DNA from: Lewinellaceae bacterium
GTDB taxonomy: Bacteria > Bacteroidota > Bacteroidia > Chitinophagales > Saprospiraceae
Reading direction: 5' to 3'
NCBI GenBank assembly: GCA_020636215.1
Contig: JACJYG010000005.1
Coordinates: forward strand, 496,001-560,000
DNA length: 64,000 nucleotides
Within the stretch, counting starts at the first letter, position 1, and each line of letters opens with the position of its first letter. The notes beneath the pieces were generated by a model. It did not search any database. It was not told the origin of the DNA and saw nothing but the letters and a program-made list of their open reading frames with translations. Shown here in pieces: positions 10,901-19,133 of the stretch. A program made the position numbers and the translations under genes.

Positions 10901-11438
10901 CACCTTCCGCCCCGGTTTCGCCTCCCACCCCTACACCTGGGAGATCCGTGGCGCCGATACATTGGAAGTGCTGTTCTTCCCGATCATGCTGCCCGACAGC
11001 AACGTGAACGAACCCGCTTCGCATGGTTTTTTTAGTTTCACCATGGATCAAAAACCCGACTTGCAGGATGGCCAAACCCTTGAAAATAAAGCCTCTATTA
11101 TTTTCGATTTCAATCCGCCCATTGTGACCAACACCGTTCTGCACACCATCAGGGAGCTGCTGATCGTCAGCGTGGATGGACCGCAGGTACAGCCACCATT
11201 ATGGAGGGTGTTAGGTAACCCGACACATGATGTGGCCACTTTTCAGGCTACAGCCTTTATGGCAGGCTCCAAACGATTCGAATTGTACGATGCGGCAGGA
11301 CGCCTGTTGCGCTCGGTACCGTTCGAGGGGCAGCAATTTGACTTTCAGCGGGACGGGCTACCGGAAGGTTTGTACTTTTTCAGGATTAGCGATCTGCAGG
11401 GAAAGTCTTTTACTGGCAAGATCGTGATGGGGGGATAA
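7938..11438 (+). CDS. Secreted leucine-rich repeat protein with DUF7619-like region and T9SS sorting domain
   Basis: Start chosen at the ATG at 7938, which gives the signal peptide MKKQFFSILALFLALSARSQ; the longer frame from 7875 adds 21 residues with no signal character. Residues about 40-560 are roughly 22 receptor-L-domain-like leucine-rich repeats of about 23 residues with the core L-x-N-L-T-S-I-G-G-x-L-x-I. A middle region follows, then a conserved domain (about 920-1075) with DPNQK and a NKASIIFDFNPPI-type ending, as in the DUF7619 domains of Bacteroidota surface proteins. The C-terminus (about 1090-1166) is a T9SS sorting domain. It lies 72 bases behind the giant protein on the same strand and may share its transcript. 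Probably a surface-binding protein; the ligand is unknown. Confidence 0.85.
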   Translation: MKKQFFSILALFLALSARSQSCLPDGITFSTQAEVDNFPLDYPGCTEVEGDLEIFGADIHDLSGLSGLSSIGGFFRIYNIPSIANLEGLNNLGSVGGSFYLDNNYALTDITALNNLQTIGGDFEIVGNPELTNLSGLGSLATIGGWLALDDTALSDLNGLGQLSSVGGNLLIRYNGVLTSLAGLNNLQAVGGEVEIQGNEILPDMNGLAGLTSIGGNLLIDGNNSLLHFTGLSNLRTVGKGFVVSNNPALQHFSGLDSLRTIGDSLFVLSNPSLIDLGGMAWLDSIGGKLHLKYNNALTNFGNFGHLSYIGGHFILESNPLLAQLAGLEQLVTIGGNFSIGNVVTSLQGLDNLTSIGGDFRVTPSLMGFSGVDNLTNIGGSLTIISNYHLANFNGLNQLTTVGGDVYFNILPQSASLSGLESLTTIGGDLRLDNQSGLTSVQELVSLTSIGGSLSFPYTLESFAGLEMLQTIGGSLAIEGCWYLEDFSGLDNLTSIGGSLFVRVAPVFTSFHGLEKLDSIGGFLRIEDNPELATLEGLDNLTFIGGPDLFVTGNPQLSDCAIYAVCNALFVNDPNLTIAIGQNGPGCATPQEARASCHTIPVEATVRIDTNGDCLPDVSDTPAEGIQVRLSGNGQVALRPGDQNGVSLFQYFNSGPFTLSLPQYPSANWAVCQDDILITPGTPFIQDTLKATFLLSPLQQECAELTVELGLPSIFRSCLVASDLEVSVKNTGSVIAESVILAVVKPLEMDLLSSNPPLSAQSGDTLYFELGDLAPLADSIVKIKVKTNCNFFLFEHTLCFEAFARTLIPCQATFPPASEIKLSAQCLGDTTVRFTLKNIGNAPTQNPHEYVILRNEEVLDKENFNLNAQQSMFVDFPADAATYRMEATKFDDGTLTATAIENCGGLTPGLITSFWLDKGPIDYDFDCREVLGSFDPNQKTAVPAGTGAEHAIVPNRSLEYTIDFQNTGTDTAFRVLLRDVLPQQLDINTFRPGFASHPYTWEIRGADTLEVLFFPIMLPDSNVNEPASHGFFSFTMDQKPDLQDGQTLENKASIIFDFNPPIVTNTVLHTIRELLIVSVDGPQVQPPLWRVLGNPTHDVATFQATAFMAGSKRFELYDAAGRLLRSVPFEGQQFDFQRDGLPEGLYFFRISDLQGKSFTGKIVMGG

Positions 11439-11490
11439 TGAAAAGCGCTGCTCGAAAACAACTTCTGGCCGGTATAGTAACGATTACCCT

Positions 11491-11796
11491 ATGAAAAAAA
11501 AACTCCACACTCCAATCTTCTCCACGCCCGCCTCCCTTTGGGACGGCGCCAGCCAACTCTCCGGCAACCTGGAGCTTTGGGAAACGGAGGTCGTATTCCG
11601 CCTGGCCGATTTTAAGGACAGCCACCTGAACCTCCGTATCCCCCTGGCCGATATTGAGAAGGTGGAGGAATACCTGGTCTTTAATGTGGCCAAAAACGGG
11701 CTAAAGATACAGGACAGGGAAGGCCGGTATGACCTCTTTGTGCTGGAGGATGTGCGGGGGTTTAAGCTACGGTTGCTGGCGGCGTTGGCGGGGTAG
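11491..11796 (+). CDS. Small conserved-looking hypothetical protein, possible PH/GRAM-like fold
   Basis: A 101-residue protein starting MKKKLHTPIFSTPASLWDG, without signal peptide or membrane segment. Alternating hydrophobic strands (LELWETEVVFRLADF, LNLRIPLADIEKVEEY, GLKIQDREGRYDLFVL) followed by a C-terminal helix (RGFKLRLLAALAG) resemble a small PH- or GRAM-like barrel capped by a helix, of the kind seen in short cytoplasmic proteins that report membrane state. This is a fold impression only. The gene is 52 bases downstream of the T9SS gene and its frame is intact. Function unknown. Confidence 0.55.
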   Translation: MKKKLHTPIFSTPASLWDGASQLSGNLELWETEVVFRLADFKDSHLNLRIPLADIEKVEEYLVFNVAKNGLKIQDREGRYDLFVLEDVRGFKLRLLAALAG

Positions 11797-12059
11797 TTTG
11801 CAGCGGGGTAGGGAATAGGCCCTTAGGTAGAGCTAATGTGACAATGAAACCGGGGCATTTTTGCGTTATTGAATTTTTTATGTAAAATTGAAATTGTAAT
11901 GCGAAATCACATAAAAAGTAACATGATTCCCCGTTGACTGAGCGATCATATCCATAACCTTAGGCGATATTTTCCGGTGATTTACCTGGGTGGGCCCCGG
12001 CAATCGGTAAAGACGGCCTTATTGCGGAATCTTTACCCAGAATTAACCATAAGGCATCC
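11797..12059. other. Intergenic region with a weak hairpin
   Basis: About 260 bases between convergent genes with no ORF I would defend. The only structure noted is GGTAAAG at 12006-12012 pairing with CTTTACC at 12031-12037, just past the stop codon of the minus-strand sensor gene. It could help terminate that transcript, although no clear T-run follows on the minus strand. Confidence 0.4.
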
Positions 12060-15000
12060 CTACTTCGCCCGCATCTCCACCACTCCGGTCCAGCCGGGAG
12101 GTGCGCCTTCGGCAGCCAGGCGGCGGGCTTCTTCCATGAAAAGGTGGGCTGCCTGGTCCTGGGGGTGATGGGCCAAAACCTGAAGCAGGCCCTGCAAGGC
12201 CTGGGTGAAATCCTGCTTGAAGTAAGCCTCCACCGCCGCTTCGAACTGTTCCCTGGTTTCCATTTTTAGCTGCCTGTCCTGCGGCTCATCCCCACTAAAA
12301 CATTCGTAGATGCCCAGGGGCTTTTGTTTTCCCATGACCTGCACCTTGCCCAGGTAGCGGAAGAACAGCTCTTCGCCAGGGGCGATCTGGAGATAACTGT
12401 CTTCACTCAGTAACATGCCGGCGCGGTAGTATTTGGTCAGGTTTTCGATGCGCGATGCGGTGTTGACCGTGTCGGCAATGGTGGCGGCGTCCATCCTTTT
12501 GTGGTCGCCGATGATGCCCATGATCAACGGCCCGGTATGGATGCCCATGCCCAGCCGGACTGGCTTACGGCCTTTCTGCCGGCGGTAGACATTGTACTCC
12601 TGCAGGGCTTGCTGCATGGCTATGCCCGCCCGCAGGGCGTCCCCTGCTTTCTCCGGAAAGATGGCCATGATGGCGTCGCCCAGGTACTGGTTGATGAACC
12701 CATGATTGTCGCGGATGTATGGGCCCAGCCGGCCGTTGAGCGTATTGACGAAGCGGAAGTTATCCGATGGGCTCATAGACTCAGACAGAGTGGTGTACCC
12801 GCGAATATCGGAGAAAAAAACCGTTACCTCGCGAAGCACCTGATCTCCCAGGCGGACCTCTGTAATGGCTTCCCGGCCCAGCGCGTGGAGAAACTCAGTA
12901 GGTACGAATTTCCCGGTGGCCATATTGATGCGGTGCAGGTACAGGTGGGTTTTCACTCTGGCCAGGAATTCTTCCCGGCTGAAAGGCTTGGCCAGATAAT
13001 CATTGGCTCCTACGGCCAGGCCCTGCACCAGGTCGTTGACCTGGTTCTTTGCGGTGACCATGATGACCGGCAGTTCGGAAGGCAGGTATTGCTCCCGGAT
13101 CTTTTGACATACTTCGTAGCCCGACATGCGGGGCATCATCACGTCGAGCAGCACCAGGTCGAAAGGGGCTTCGGATTCCACCAACTGGAGGGCCTCCTGG
13201 CCATTCATCGCAGGGGTGATCAGAAAGTGTTCTTTACGCAGGTGGTTCTGTAATACGCGCTGGTTGATGGGCTCATCGTCGACCAGCAGGATGCGGATCT
13301 GTTCTCCATTGACTACTTCCTTGGCAATGGGAGAAAGCGTTAGTTTGTGATAACGGGGTGCTTCCTGTCCACGCACATTGGGGTATGGGCGCACAACGGA
13401 GTCGGTACCGGACTCGTGCGGCGCAGTTTTTTCCTTACTGAGTGGAATAGTAAAAAAGAAGGTAGAACCTTTCCCCAGAGTGCTTTCTACCCACATGGAT
13501 CCACCGTGTACTTCCACCAATTTTTTGCTGATGCTTAACCCCAGGCCTGTTCCGGTAAATTCCCGCTGAATGCTGCCATCGGCTTGCTCGAACTCCTGGA
13601 AAATAGCCTCTTTTTTGTTATCAGGAATACCGGTGCCGGTGTCCTGAACGGCGATCTGCAGTTTTCCATCTTTGGGTTCGGCCTGTATGCGGATGTACCC
13701 GCTTTCCGTAAACTTGAGGGCGTTGCCAACGAGGTTGTGCAGAATTTGGGCCAGGCGGTTCTCATCGCCCAGCACTACTGATCCTGTTTTTGGTACTCTG
13801 TTCGACAGGCGGAGGTCTTTGCCCTTTGCCATTGGGGCATGAATACGTAATACGATATCGGCCAGGGCGTGTACATCCACCGGTTTGGGATGGAATTCTA
13901 TCTCTTTGTTTTTGAGTTTGGAAAAATCAAGAATATCATTGACCATACTGCTCAGGCGCTTGCCGGAAGAGATGATCATGGTGAGGTCTTCGATATTCTC
14001 GGTATCCTTTTCCTGTTCTAACAGGCCTTCCGCCAGGCCGATGATGCCGTTCAGTGGAGTACGGAGTTCATGGGAAGTATTGGCCAGGAACTGGTCCTTG
14101 AGCTTATCTACCTGCCGGAGCCGTTCGTTCAGTTGCTGTTGCCGCTCTAGTTGGGCCTGCTTTCGGCGCATTTGCCGCCGGTGCCGGGAGGAACGTTGCC
14201 AGAGGATGGTTCCGAAACCCAGGATACCTAACAGGGCCATGCCGAAATAGGCGGCCGGGGTGCGCCACCAGGGGGGATTAATGCTGAAACGGAACCCTGC
14301 CGGTGCACTGATATTGCCATATACGTCGCGGCCCTGCACCTGAAATTCGTAGCTGCCTTCAGGCAGGTTCGTGTATTCCTTGATAGGCTGATCCGACCAG
14401 TCCGTCCAGCGGCCGGCGAAACCCAATAAACGATAGCGATACTCATTTTTATCAATATCATCATAGCCTTGGGCCGCAAAGCTGAAATAGATGGTATTGT
14501 AGGCAAATGCAAGGGGCTGTTCCAGGCTAAGCGTATTGCTTTCGGCTGCCTGAATACTACCGCCAACCACTGGTGAACCTGCGAAAATAAGGGAATCTTC
14601 TCCGACTCGTATGGTTCGAATGTGTACCTCCGGCGATTCGCCGGGCCAGGGGGCTGCCTGCCCGGGGTCGTAGCGGTAAAGGCCTCGGTTGGTGCCCAGC
14701 CAGATGATGCCATCCGGCTCTGTATATTCACAGGATAGGATTGCCGGCAGCCGCTTCCGGGATACCGTATCGATCTGAAAAGAGTCGGGGAAGCCGGCGG
14801 GCTCACCACGTCGGATCGCCAGCCCTTTTACCTGATAGCGATGGGCTTTAAACTTCAAAAGCTGCAGGTTGCCGCCGTTATCTGGTATGAGATAGTCTAC
14901 ATCCAATTGCGCCATCCAGGCCGATAAGGCTGGGGCCGGTATAAAGCGATCCTGGACAGCATCGAAACGACAGGCGCCGGCTTCGGTTTCGAAGTAAAGC

Positions 15001-16622
15001 GTTCCCAAAATAGGGTAGGGGGCAGTGAAATTACTGGAAGGCAACCCCTTTTCCGTACCGTAATAGACAGTCCGGCTGCCATCTAAGCGTCCGTTGGAAG
15101 CAGGATAGAGACGGGCAAAGCCATGGTAGTAGGTGCCCACCCAAAGGCTCCCGTCCTCGTTTATCGCTAGCGCAGTAGGTTCCCTGACGGATAGCCTGCC
15201 GTCCTCCACCCATTGCGCTCCTTCCAGTTTTAATGCCCGAACCTCATTATTGATTCGGTTGAGTATGTAAAGATGGCCTGGATAGGCCGAAAAATGGTAC
15301 AGAAATTCGGAATTTTGCTCGGTGTCTATTACCTGCTCCCGCCATTTTCCGGAGCCATCCAGGCTGATCTCCGCCAGGCCGGAAGTGCCGCCCACCATCA
15401 TCCGGTTTTTACCATCCGGGCCGCGAATGTTCAGCAGGCATATGGGGTTGATTAACCGCCCCAGTCGGCCGAAATTGGAAAAGGGGGCATCGGGCCTGGC
15501 GACCGGGTCAAACAGAAGGAGTTCATTATAGCTGGCGAGGAATAGTTTCCCGCCGTAGCGGCAAATGCTGGTCAGACGGCTGCTCAGGCCCCGTTCCTGG
15601 CTCCACTTGCTAATGGGAAGCCTGGTTTCCAGGCGGGTAATGCCGTTTTCAGAAGTGAACCATAGCCCTCCTTGCCGGTCGATAACCATCCCTTCCACTA
15701 CCCGTACGGACAGGTCGTCGAGCTGGTGTATAATACGGATGCACTGCCCTTTCTGATTGAGGATGACAAGGCCACCGGTAAATGTTCCGATTGCAACATT
15801 TCCATTGGGAAGAACGAGCCCATTATAACATTGGTGTTGCCGCAAATAGTCATCCGCCTCCGTTGGAAAGGCGCGAAAAGCCTTGTCGTTTTGTAAGGAA
15901 GGGTCAAAACGGAACAACTTTCCCTCCATGGTGCCTACGAGTAGTTCTTTCCCCAGCGATTCCATAAAATACACATGAGTGCCGGAAAATCGATTGCCCC
16001 CCGGTACCGGAACGAGTTGGTTGCCCTTCAACACCATCAGGCCCTGGTCCAGTTGGCTGACGTATAAGCGGCCATCAAGGTAAAAGGTGCCCCGCCAGCC
16101 ATTTACCGGCCAGCTGCGGAGCAAACGACGGCCAGCCAGTTCGACAAGGTATCTTTCACCACGTAGGTATACCGTGTCTCCTTGTGCTGCAACAGCATCC
16201 CGAAAAAAACCAAAGTCGCGCTGCTCTTCGGGTAATTGGCCCAACAGGGAGCGGAACTGAAGGCCGCCGCAGGAGTCCGAATCAAGATAACCGATGTTTT
16301 TTACGCCACCCGTGTAAAGAGTACCATCTCCGCCTTGCGCCAGGGCTTGCACACTATGCCCGGTGGGCACGGGAATCAGCTTCCAGTTTTCCCCATCAAA
16401 CTCCAATACCCCTCGTTCATTGGCAACATAGATCATCCCATGTTGGTCTTGAAGGATGGAAATGCAATTCGGGTCAGATTGGAATTCTTCCGGAAAAAAG
16501 TGCCGGATCAGGGGTTGCCCTTCTTCTGCATTCTGGATCTGCGCGGGAAGGAATATCGGAAGCAGCATTCCAATTGCCAGGAATATCAGATAGTTGGGAA
16601 ATGGCGCCGGGAGCGTTTTCAT
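12060..16622 (-). CDS. Propeller sensor histidine kinase fused to receiver and class III nucleotide cyclase
   Basis: A 1520-residue protein with a signal peptide (MKTLPAPFPNYLIFLAIGML). A periplasmic two-component-regulator propeller (about 40-640) and a Y_Y_Y-type beta domain (about 690-780) precede one membrane helix (about 785-805) and a coiled linker. The kinase core has the phospho-accepting His851 in HELRTPLNG, then an HATPase domain with DTGTGIP and GTGLGLSIS. A receiver follows with DDEP and phospho-acceptor Asp1160 in LLDVMMP. The next domain is a class III cyclase with metal aspartates at about 1272 (FFSDIRGYT) and 1316 (YLGDAIM). The last 90 residues look like a TPR-type helical tail. 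There is no DNA-binding domain, unlike the hybrid regulators of Bacteroides sugar loci. Predicted to turn a periplasmic signal into cAMP or cGMP. It lies 82 bases downstream of the ABC ATPase on the same strand, which suggests the signal may be a sugar (inference). Confidence 0.9.
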   Translation of the reverse strand: MKTLPAPFPNYLIFLAIGMLLPIFLPAQIQNAEEGQPLIRHFFPEEFQSDPNCISILQDQHGMIYVANERGVLEFDGENWKLIPVPTGHSVQALAQGGDGTLYTGGVKNIGYLDSDSCGGLQFRSLLGQLPEEQRDFGFFRDAVAAQGDTVYLRGERYLVELAGRRLLRSWPVNGWRGTFYLDGRLYVSQLDQGLMVLKGNQLVPVPGGNRFSGTHVYFMESLGKELLVGTMEGKLFRFDPSLQNDKAFRAFPTEADDYLRQHQCYNGLVLPNGNVAIGTFTGGLVILNQKGQCIRIIHQLDDLSVRVVEGMVIDRQGGLWFTSENGITRLETRLPISKWSQERGLSSRLTSICRYGGKLFLASYNELLLFDPVARPDAPFSNFGRLGRLINPICLLNIRGPDGKNRMMVGGTSGLAEISLDGSGKWREQVIDTEQNSEFLYHFSAYPGHLYILNRINNEVRALKLEGAQWVEDGRLSVREPTALAINEDGSLWVGTYYHGFARLYPASNGRLDGSRTVYYGTEKGLPSSNFTAPYPILGTLYFETEAGACRFDAVQDRFIPAPALSAWMAQLDVDYLIPDNGGNLQLLKFKAHRYQVKGLAIRRGEPAGFPDSFQIDTVSRKRLPAILSCEYTEPDGIIWLGTNRGLYRYDPGQAAPWPGESPEVHIRTIRVGEDSLIFAGSPVVGGSIQAAESNTLSLEQPLAFAYNTIYFSFAAQGYDDIDKNEYRYRLLGFAGRWTDWSDQPIKEYTNLPEGSYEFQVQGRDVYGNISAPAGFRFSINPPWWRTPAAYFGMALLGILGFGTILWQRSSRHRRQMRRKQAQLERQQQLNERLRQVDKLKDQFLANTSHELRTPLNGIIGLAEGLLEQEKDTENIEDLTMIISSGKRLSSMVNDILDFSKLKNKEIEFHPKPVDVHALADIVLRIHAPMAKGKDLRLSNRVPKTGSVVLGDENRLAQILHNLVGNALKFTESGYIRIQAEPKDGKLQIAVQDTGTGIPDNKKEAIFQEFEQADGSIQREFTGTGLGLSISKKLVEVHGGSMWVESTLGKGSTFFFTIPLSKEKTAPHESGTDSVVRPYPNVRGQEAPRYHKLTLSPIAKEVVNGEQIRILLVDDEPINQRVLQNHLRKEHFLITPAMNGQEALQLVESEAPFDLVLLDVMMPRMSGYEVCQKIREQYLPSELPVIMVTAKNQVNDLVQGLAVGANDYLAKPFSREEFLARVKTHLYLHRINMATGKFVPTEFLHALGREAITEVRLGDQVLREVTVFFSDIRGYTTLSESMSPSDNFRFVNTLNGRLGPYIRDNHGFINQYLGDAIMAIFPEKAGDALRAGIAMQQALQEYNVYRRQKGRKPVRLGMGIHTGPLIMGIIGDHKRMDAATIADTVNTASRIENLTKYYRAGMLLSEDSYLQIAPGEELFFRYLGKVQVMGKQKPLGIYECFSGDEPQDRQLKMETREQFEAAVEAYFKQDFTQALQGLLQVLAHHPQDQAAHLFMEEARRLAAEGAPPGWTGVVEMRAK

Positions 16623-16639
16623 GTTTTGGGCCTTTTACC

Positions 16640-16647
16640 CAAAGTTA
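16640..16647 (-). promoter_or_regulatory. Possible -7 box upstream of the sensor-cyclase gene
   Basis: On the minus strand this reads TAACTTTG, matching the Bacteroidota -7 consensus TAnnTTTG, 18 bases before the ATG. No good -33 TTTG lies at the usual distance, so the gene may have its own weak promoter or be read through from the ABC operon. Confidence 0.25.
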
Positions 16648-16704
16648 AGTAAACCTCAAAATATAGCTTTGAAATAGCGCATTGAGATTTCAGCCCCATT
16701 CCCA

Positions 16705-17799
16705 TCACACCACTTCCCCTGTCCCCGGGCCGAAGAAATACAGCTTATCCAGATCGACAAACAAGGCCATTCGGGTGAGCGGTTCCACCGTTTCTTCCGG
16801 TGTAAGCCGGGCTATGGCCTGCTGCTCTCCCAGGGTGGTGAAAGCAAAACTCTCGTGCCCCAGGCGCTCCACGAACTGGATCTCGGCCTGGAAGGCGGCG
16901 TAGTTCGAAGCTCCTTTTACCGGATGCGCATGGATGTCCTCCGGGCGGATACCCATGGTAACCTCCTGGTTGACATAAGCTTCTAAAGCCGGCCGGCCGT
17001 TGGCCGGAACGGACAAAACCTTGGAATGATCCCTGAAGAAGAAGCCCGCTTGTTCTTTTATGATCCGCCCTTCGATGAAATTCATGGGCGGCGTGCCGAT
17101 AAAGCCGGCGACAAAGCGGTTTTTCGGTTGGGTGTACAAATTATGCGGGGTGTCGATCTGCTGGATCTCCCCTTTGTTGATGACGGCGATCCGGTCGCCC
17201 AGGGTCATCGCTTCTACCTGGTCGTGGGTGACGTAGACGACAGTGGCTTGCAGCTTTTGGTGCAGGCGGGCAATTTCGATCCGCATCTGCCCCCGGAGCT
17301 TGGCGTCGAGGTTGCTCAGGGGTTCGTCAAACAGGAATACTTTGGGGTCCCGGACAATGGCCCGGCCAATGGCAACCCGCTGCCGTTGCCCCCCCGACAT
17401 GGCTTTAGGTTTTCTATTCAACAGGTCTTCAATATCCAGGATACGGGCCGCTTCCAGCACCTTTTCCTTGATCGCTACTTTTTTCAGGCCCCTGATCTTC
17501 AGGCCGAAAGCCAGGTTGTCAAAGGCCGTCATGTGTGGATAGAGCGCGTAGTTTTGAAAAACAATGGCAATATCCCGTTCTTTTGGAGGCAGGTTGTTGA
17601 CTAGTTTGCCATCGATGTAGAGCTGGCCGGAGCTGATCTCCTCCAGCCCGGCGATCATCCGCAGCATAGTGGATTTACCGCAACCGGACGGGCCGACGAG
17701 CACCATGAACTCCTTATCCCTGATCTCGAAATTGACGTCTTTTACCGCCGTTACTTTGCCAAAGGCCTTGGTAATATGTTCAAATTTAATTACTGCCAT
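16705..17799 (-). CDS. MalK/UgpC-type sugar ABC transporter ATPase
   Basis: A 364-residue ATPase with Walker A GPSGCGKST (36-44), Q-loop Gln82, signature MSGGQ (134-138), Walker B VFLFDEP (154-160) and H-loop His192. The C-terminal part (about 240-364) has the OB-fold regulatory domain of the MalK/MsmK/UgpC group, including GIRPEDIHAHP. It would power the two permeases encoded upstream in the same operon and may be shared with other sugar importers. It is the last transport gene of the run, 9 bases after the lipoprotein gene. MalK-type importers are uncommon partners of SusC/SusD loci in Bacteroidota, which makes its presence notable. Confidence 0.93.
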   Translation of the reverse strand: MAVIKFEHITKAFGKVTAVKDVNFEIRDKEFMVLVGPSGCGKSTMLRMIAGLEEISSGQLYIDGKLVNNLPPKERDIAIVFQNYALYPHMTAFDNLAFGLKIRGLKKVAIKEKVLEAARILDIEDLLNRKPKAMSGGQRQRVAIGRAIVRDPKVFLFDEPLSNLDAKLRGQMRIEIARLHQKLQATVVYVTHDQVEAMTLGDRIAVINKGEIQQIDTPHNLYTQPKNRFVAGFIGTPPMNFIEGRIIKEQAGFFFRDHSKVLSVPANGRPALEAYVNQEVTMGIRPEDIHAHPVKGASNYAAFQAEIQFVERLGHESFAFTTLGEQQAIARLTPEETVEPLTRMALFVDLDKLYFFGPGTGEVV

Positions 17800-17808
17800 G
17801 GTTCCAGG

Positions 17809-19119
17809 TTAGTGTTGAGGGTTGGTTAACTGAGGCGCTTTCTCTCTTTTTTCTAAAAATGCCTTCACCACCTTCCAGGCTTCCGGCACGGCTTCCACCG
17901 CTTGCAGGCAAAGCAGCGCTTCGATGGTGGATTCGGCGCCGGAATTGTGGTTGACATCGGTAGGGGAGTTGATCCCGTCAAAAGTACGGCCGCTCAATGG
18001 ATCGTACATTTCTTGTTCAGCCGGGTTGTTGCCAAACAACCAGCTGGCCAGCCGGCCGGCCGTGACGGCATAAGTAGTGTCGCCCGTTATGGAAAAGGCC
18101 TCCAGAGATGCGAAGGCCATCGGCCGGATGGCGTAGGCGATCTGCGGAAATTGTTGGTATTCCTGCATCAGCAGGCTATCCGCTTCTTTTACTACTTTAA
18201 ACCCATTGAGGAAACCCTCCTCCAAACAATAGGGGTAAAAATACCGCACTTCGTTCAGGCCAGCTTGTATAAATGGTTCATGCCGCAAGGTACGCCCGCT
18301 GTACAACAGGGCATACGCCTGCGAGTTGCCCCAGGCGTGCCAGTAGTTGCGCCAGCTCGGGAAGGCATAATACGGCCAGTTTTGGGCGTCGCCCTGCTGT
18401 GTATCGAGCAATTGCTCCCCAAAAGATAACAATAAGCGCTTGATCGCTTCCGAAGGATTTACCCGGTAATAATTGGCCAGCCCGATCATGATCACCCCTA
18501 CCTGATCGGCCCCCAGATCCGCTAAACAGGCCGGAACGGGCAAGCCGTCAAAGGCAATCGGTTCGCCCTCCGCCGGGCATAGCGCCTGCATTTTTACAAC
18601 TAGTGTATCCAGCACCGTCCGGTTCCGGCTGTGCAAATCGGCCAGCCCATCTGCTGCTACCAGATTCACCTCCGACAAAGCCCAGAACGCCCGCCACGAC
18701 CACCAGCCGGCTACCGCCTCGCTGTTGCGGTGCGTTTTATTTACTTTCGGGCCAGGCAGCAGGAAATTGTAGAAAAATCCATTGTCCGCCTGCATATACA
18801 GCAGGAATTCCGTTAGCGTGCGGATTTTATCCAGAACTTCCGGTGGAGGATTGGATGGATACCGGCGGCAATAAAAGACTAAGGCCCGCGCCACATCATC
18901 CACACAGGTGAATCCTTCGTCCGCATCCGCCACCAGCCGGTAATCCGGGGCTTCGCTGTAGATCCAGATGGCGCCCAGCCGGGTGTCGCCGATCGTATCG
19001 GCTTCGTATAAATGCTCCAGGTGGGCCGTGTTTACCAGGCTGTCGGAAGGCGGGTCTCCCGGTGCGGAACAGGCCGTAAAAAAGAATGGAAGGAAGTATA
19101 AGAGTAGCAGTTTTTTCAT
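17809..19119 (-). CDS. Lipoprotein with predicted alpha/alpha-toroid (glycosidase-like) fold
   Basis: A 436-residue protein with a lipoprotein signal (FFFTAC, cysteine at about 17). The rest is rich in amphipathic helices and holds tryptophan/aspartate motifs such as CVDDVARALVFYCRR (about 72-86), a GWWSWRAFWALSE stretch and DVNHNSGAEST near the C-terminus. This pattern is typical of six-hairpin helical toroids. The DD-x-ARAL motif resembles toroid domains I associate with GH130-linked sugar genes, but I could not assign a family. It probably acts in the periplasm on the mannoside handled by this operon, as a hydrolase or binding protein (inference). It lies 14 bases after the oxidoreductase gene and 9 before the ATPase gene. 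Confidence 0.7.
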   Translation of the reverse strand: MKKLLLLYFLPFFFTACSAPGDPPSDSLVNTAHLEHLYEADTIGDTRLGAIWIYSEAPDYRLVADADEGFTCVDDVARALVFYCRRYPSNPPPEVLDKIRTLTEFLLYMQADNGFFYNFLLPGPKVNKTHRNSEAVAGWWSWRAFWALSEVNLVAADGLADLHSRNRTVLDTLVVKMQALCPAEGEPIAFDGLPVPACLADLGADQVGVIMIGLANYYRVNPSEAIKRLLLSFGEQLLDTQQGDAQNWPYYAFPSWRNYWHAWGNSQAYALLYSGRTLRHEPFIQAGLNEVRYFYPYCLEEGFLNGFKVVKEADSLLMQEYQQFPQIAYAIRPMAFASLEAFSITGDTTYAVTAGRLASWLFGNNPAEQEMYDPLSGRTFDGINSPTDVNHNSGAESTIEALLCLQAVEAVPEAWKVVKAFLEKREKAPQLTNPQH

Positions 19120-19133
19120 TTTTTGTATTATGG

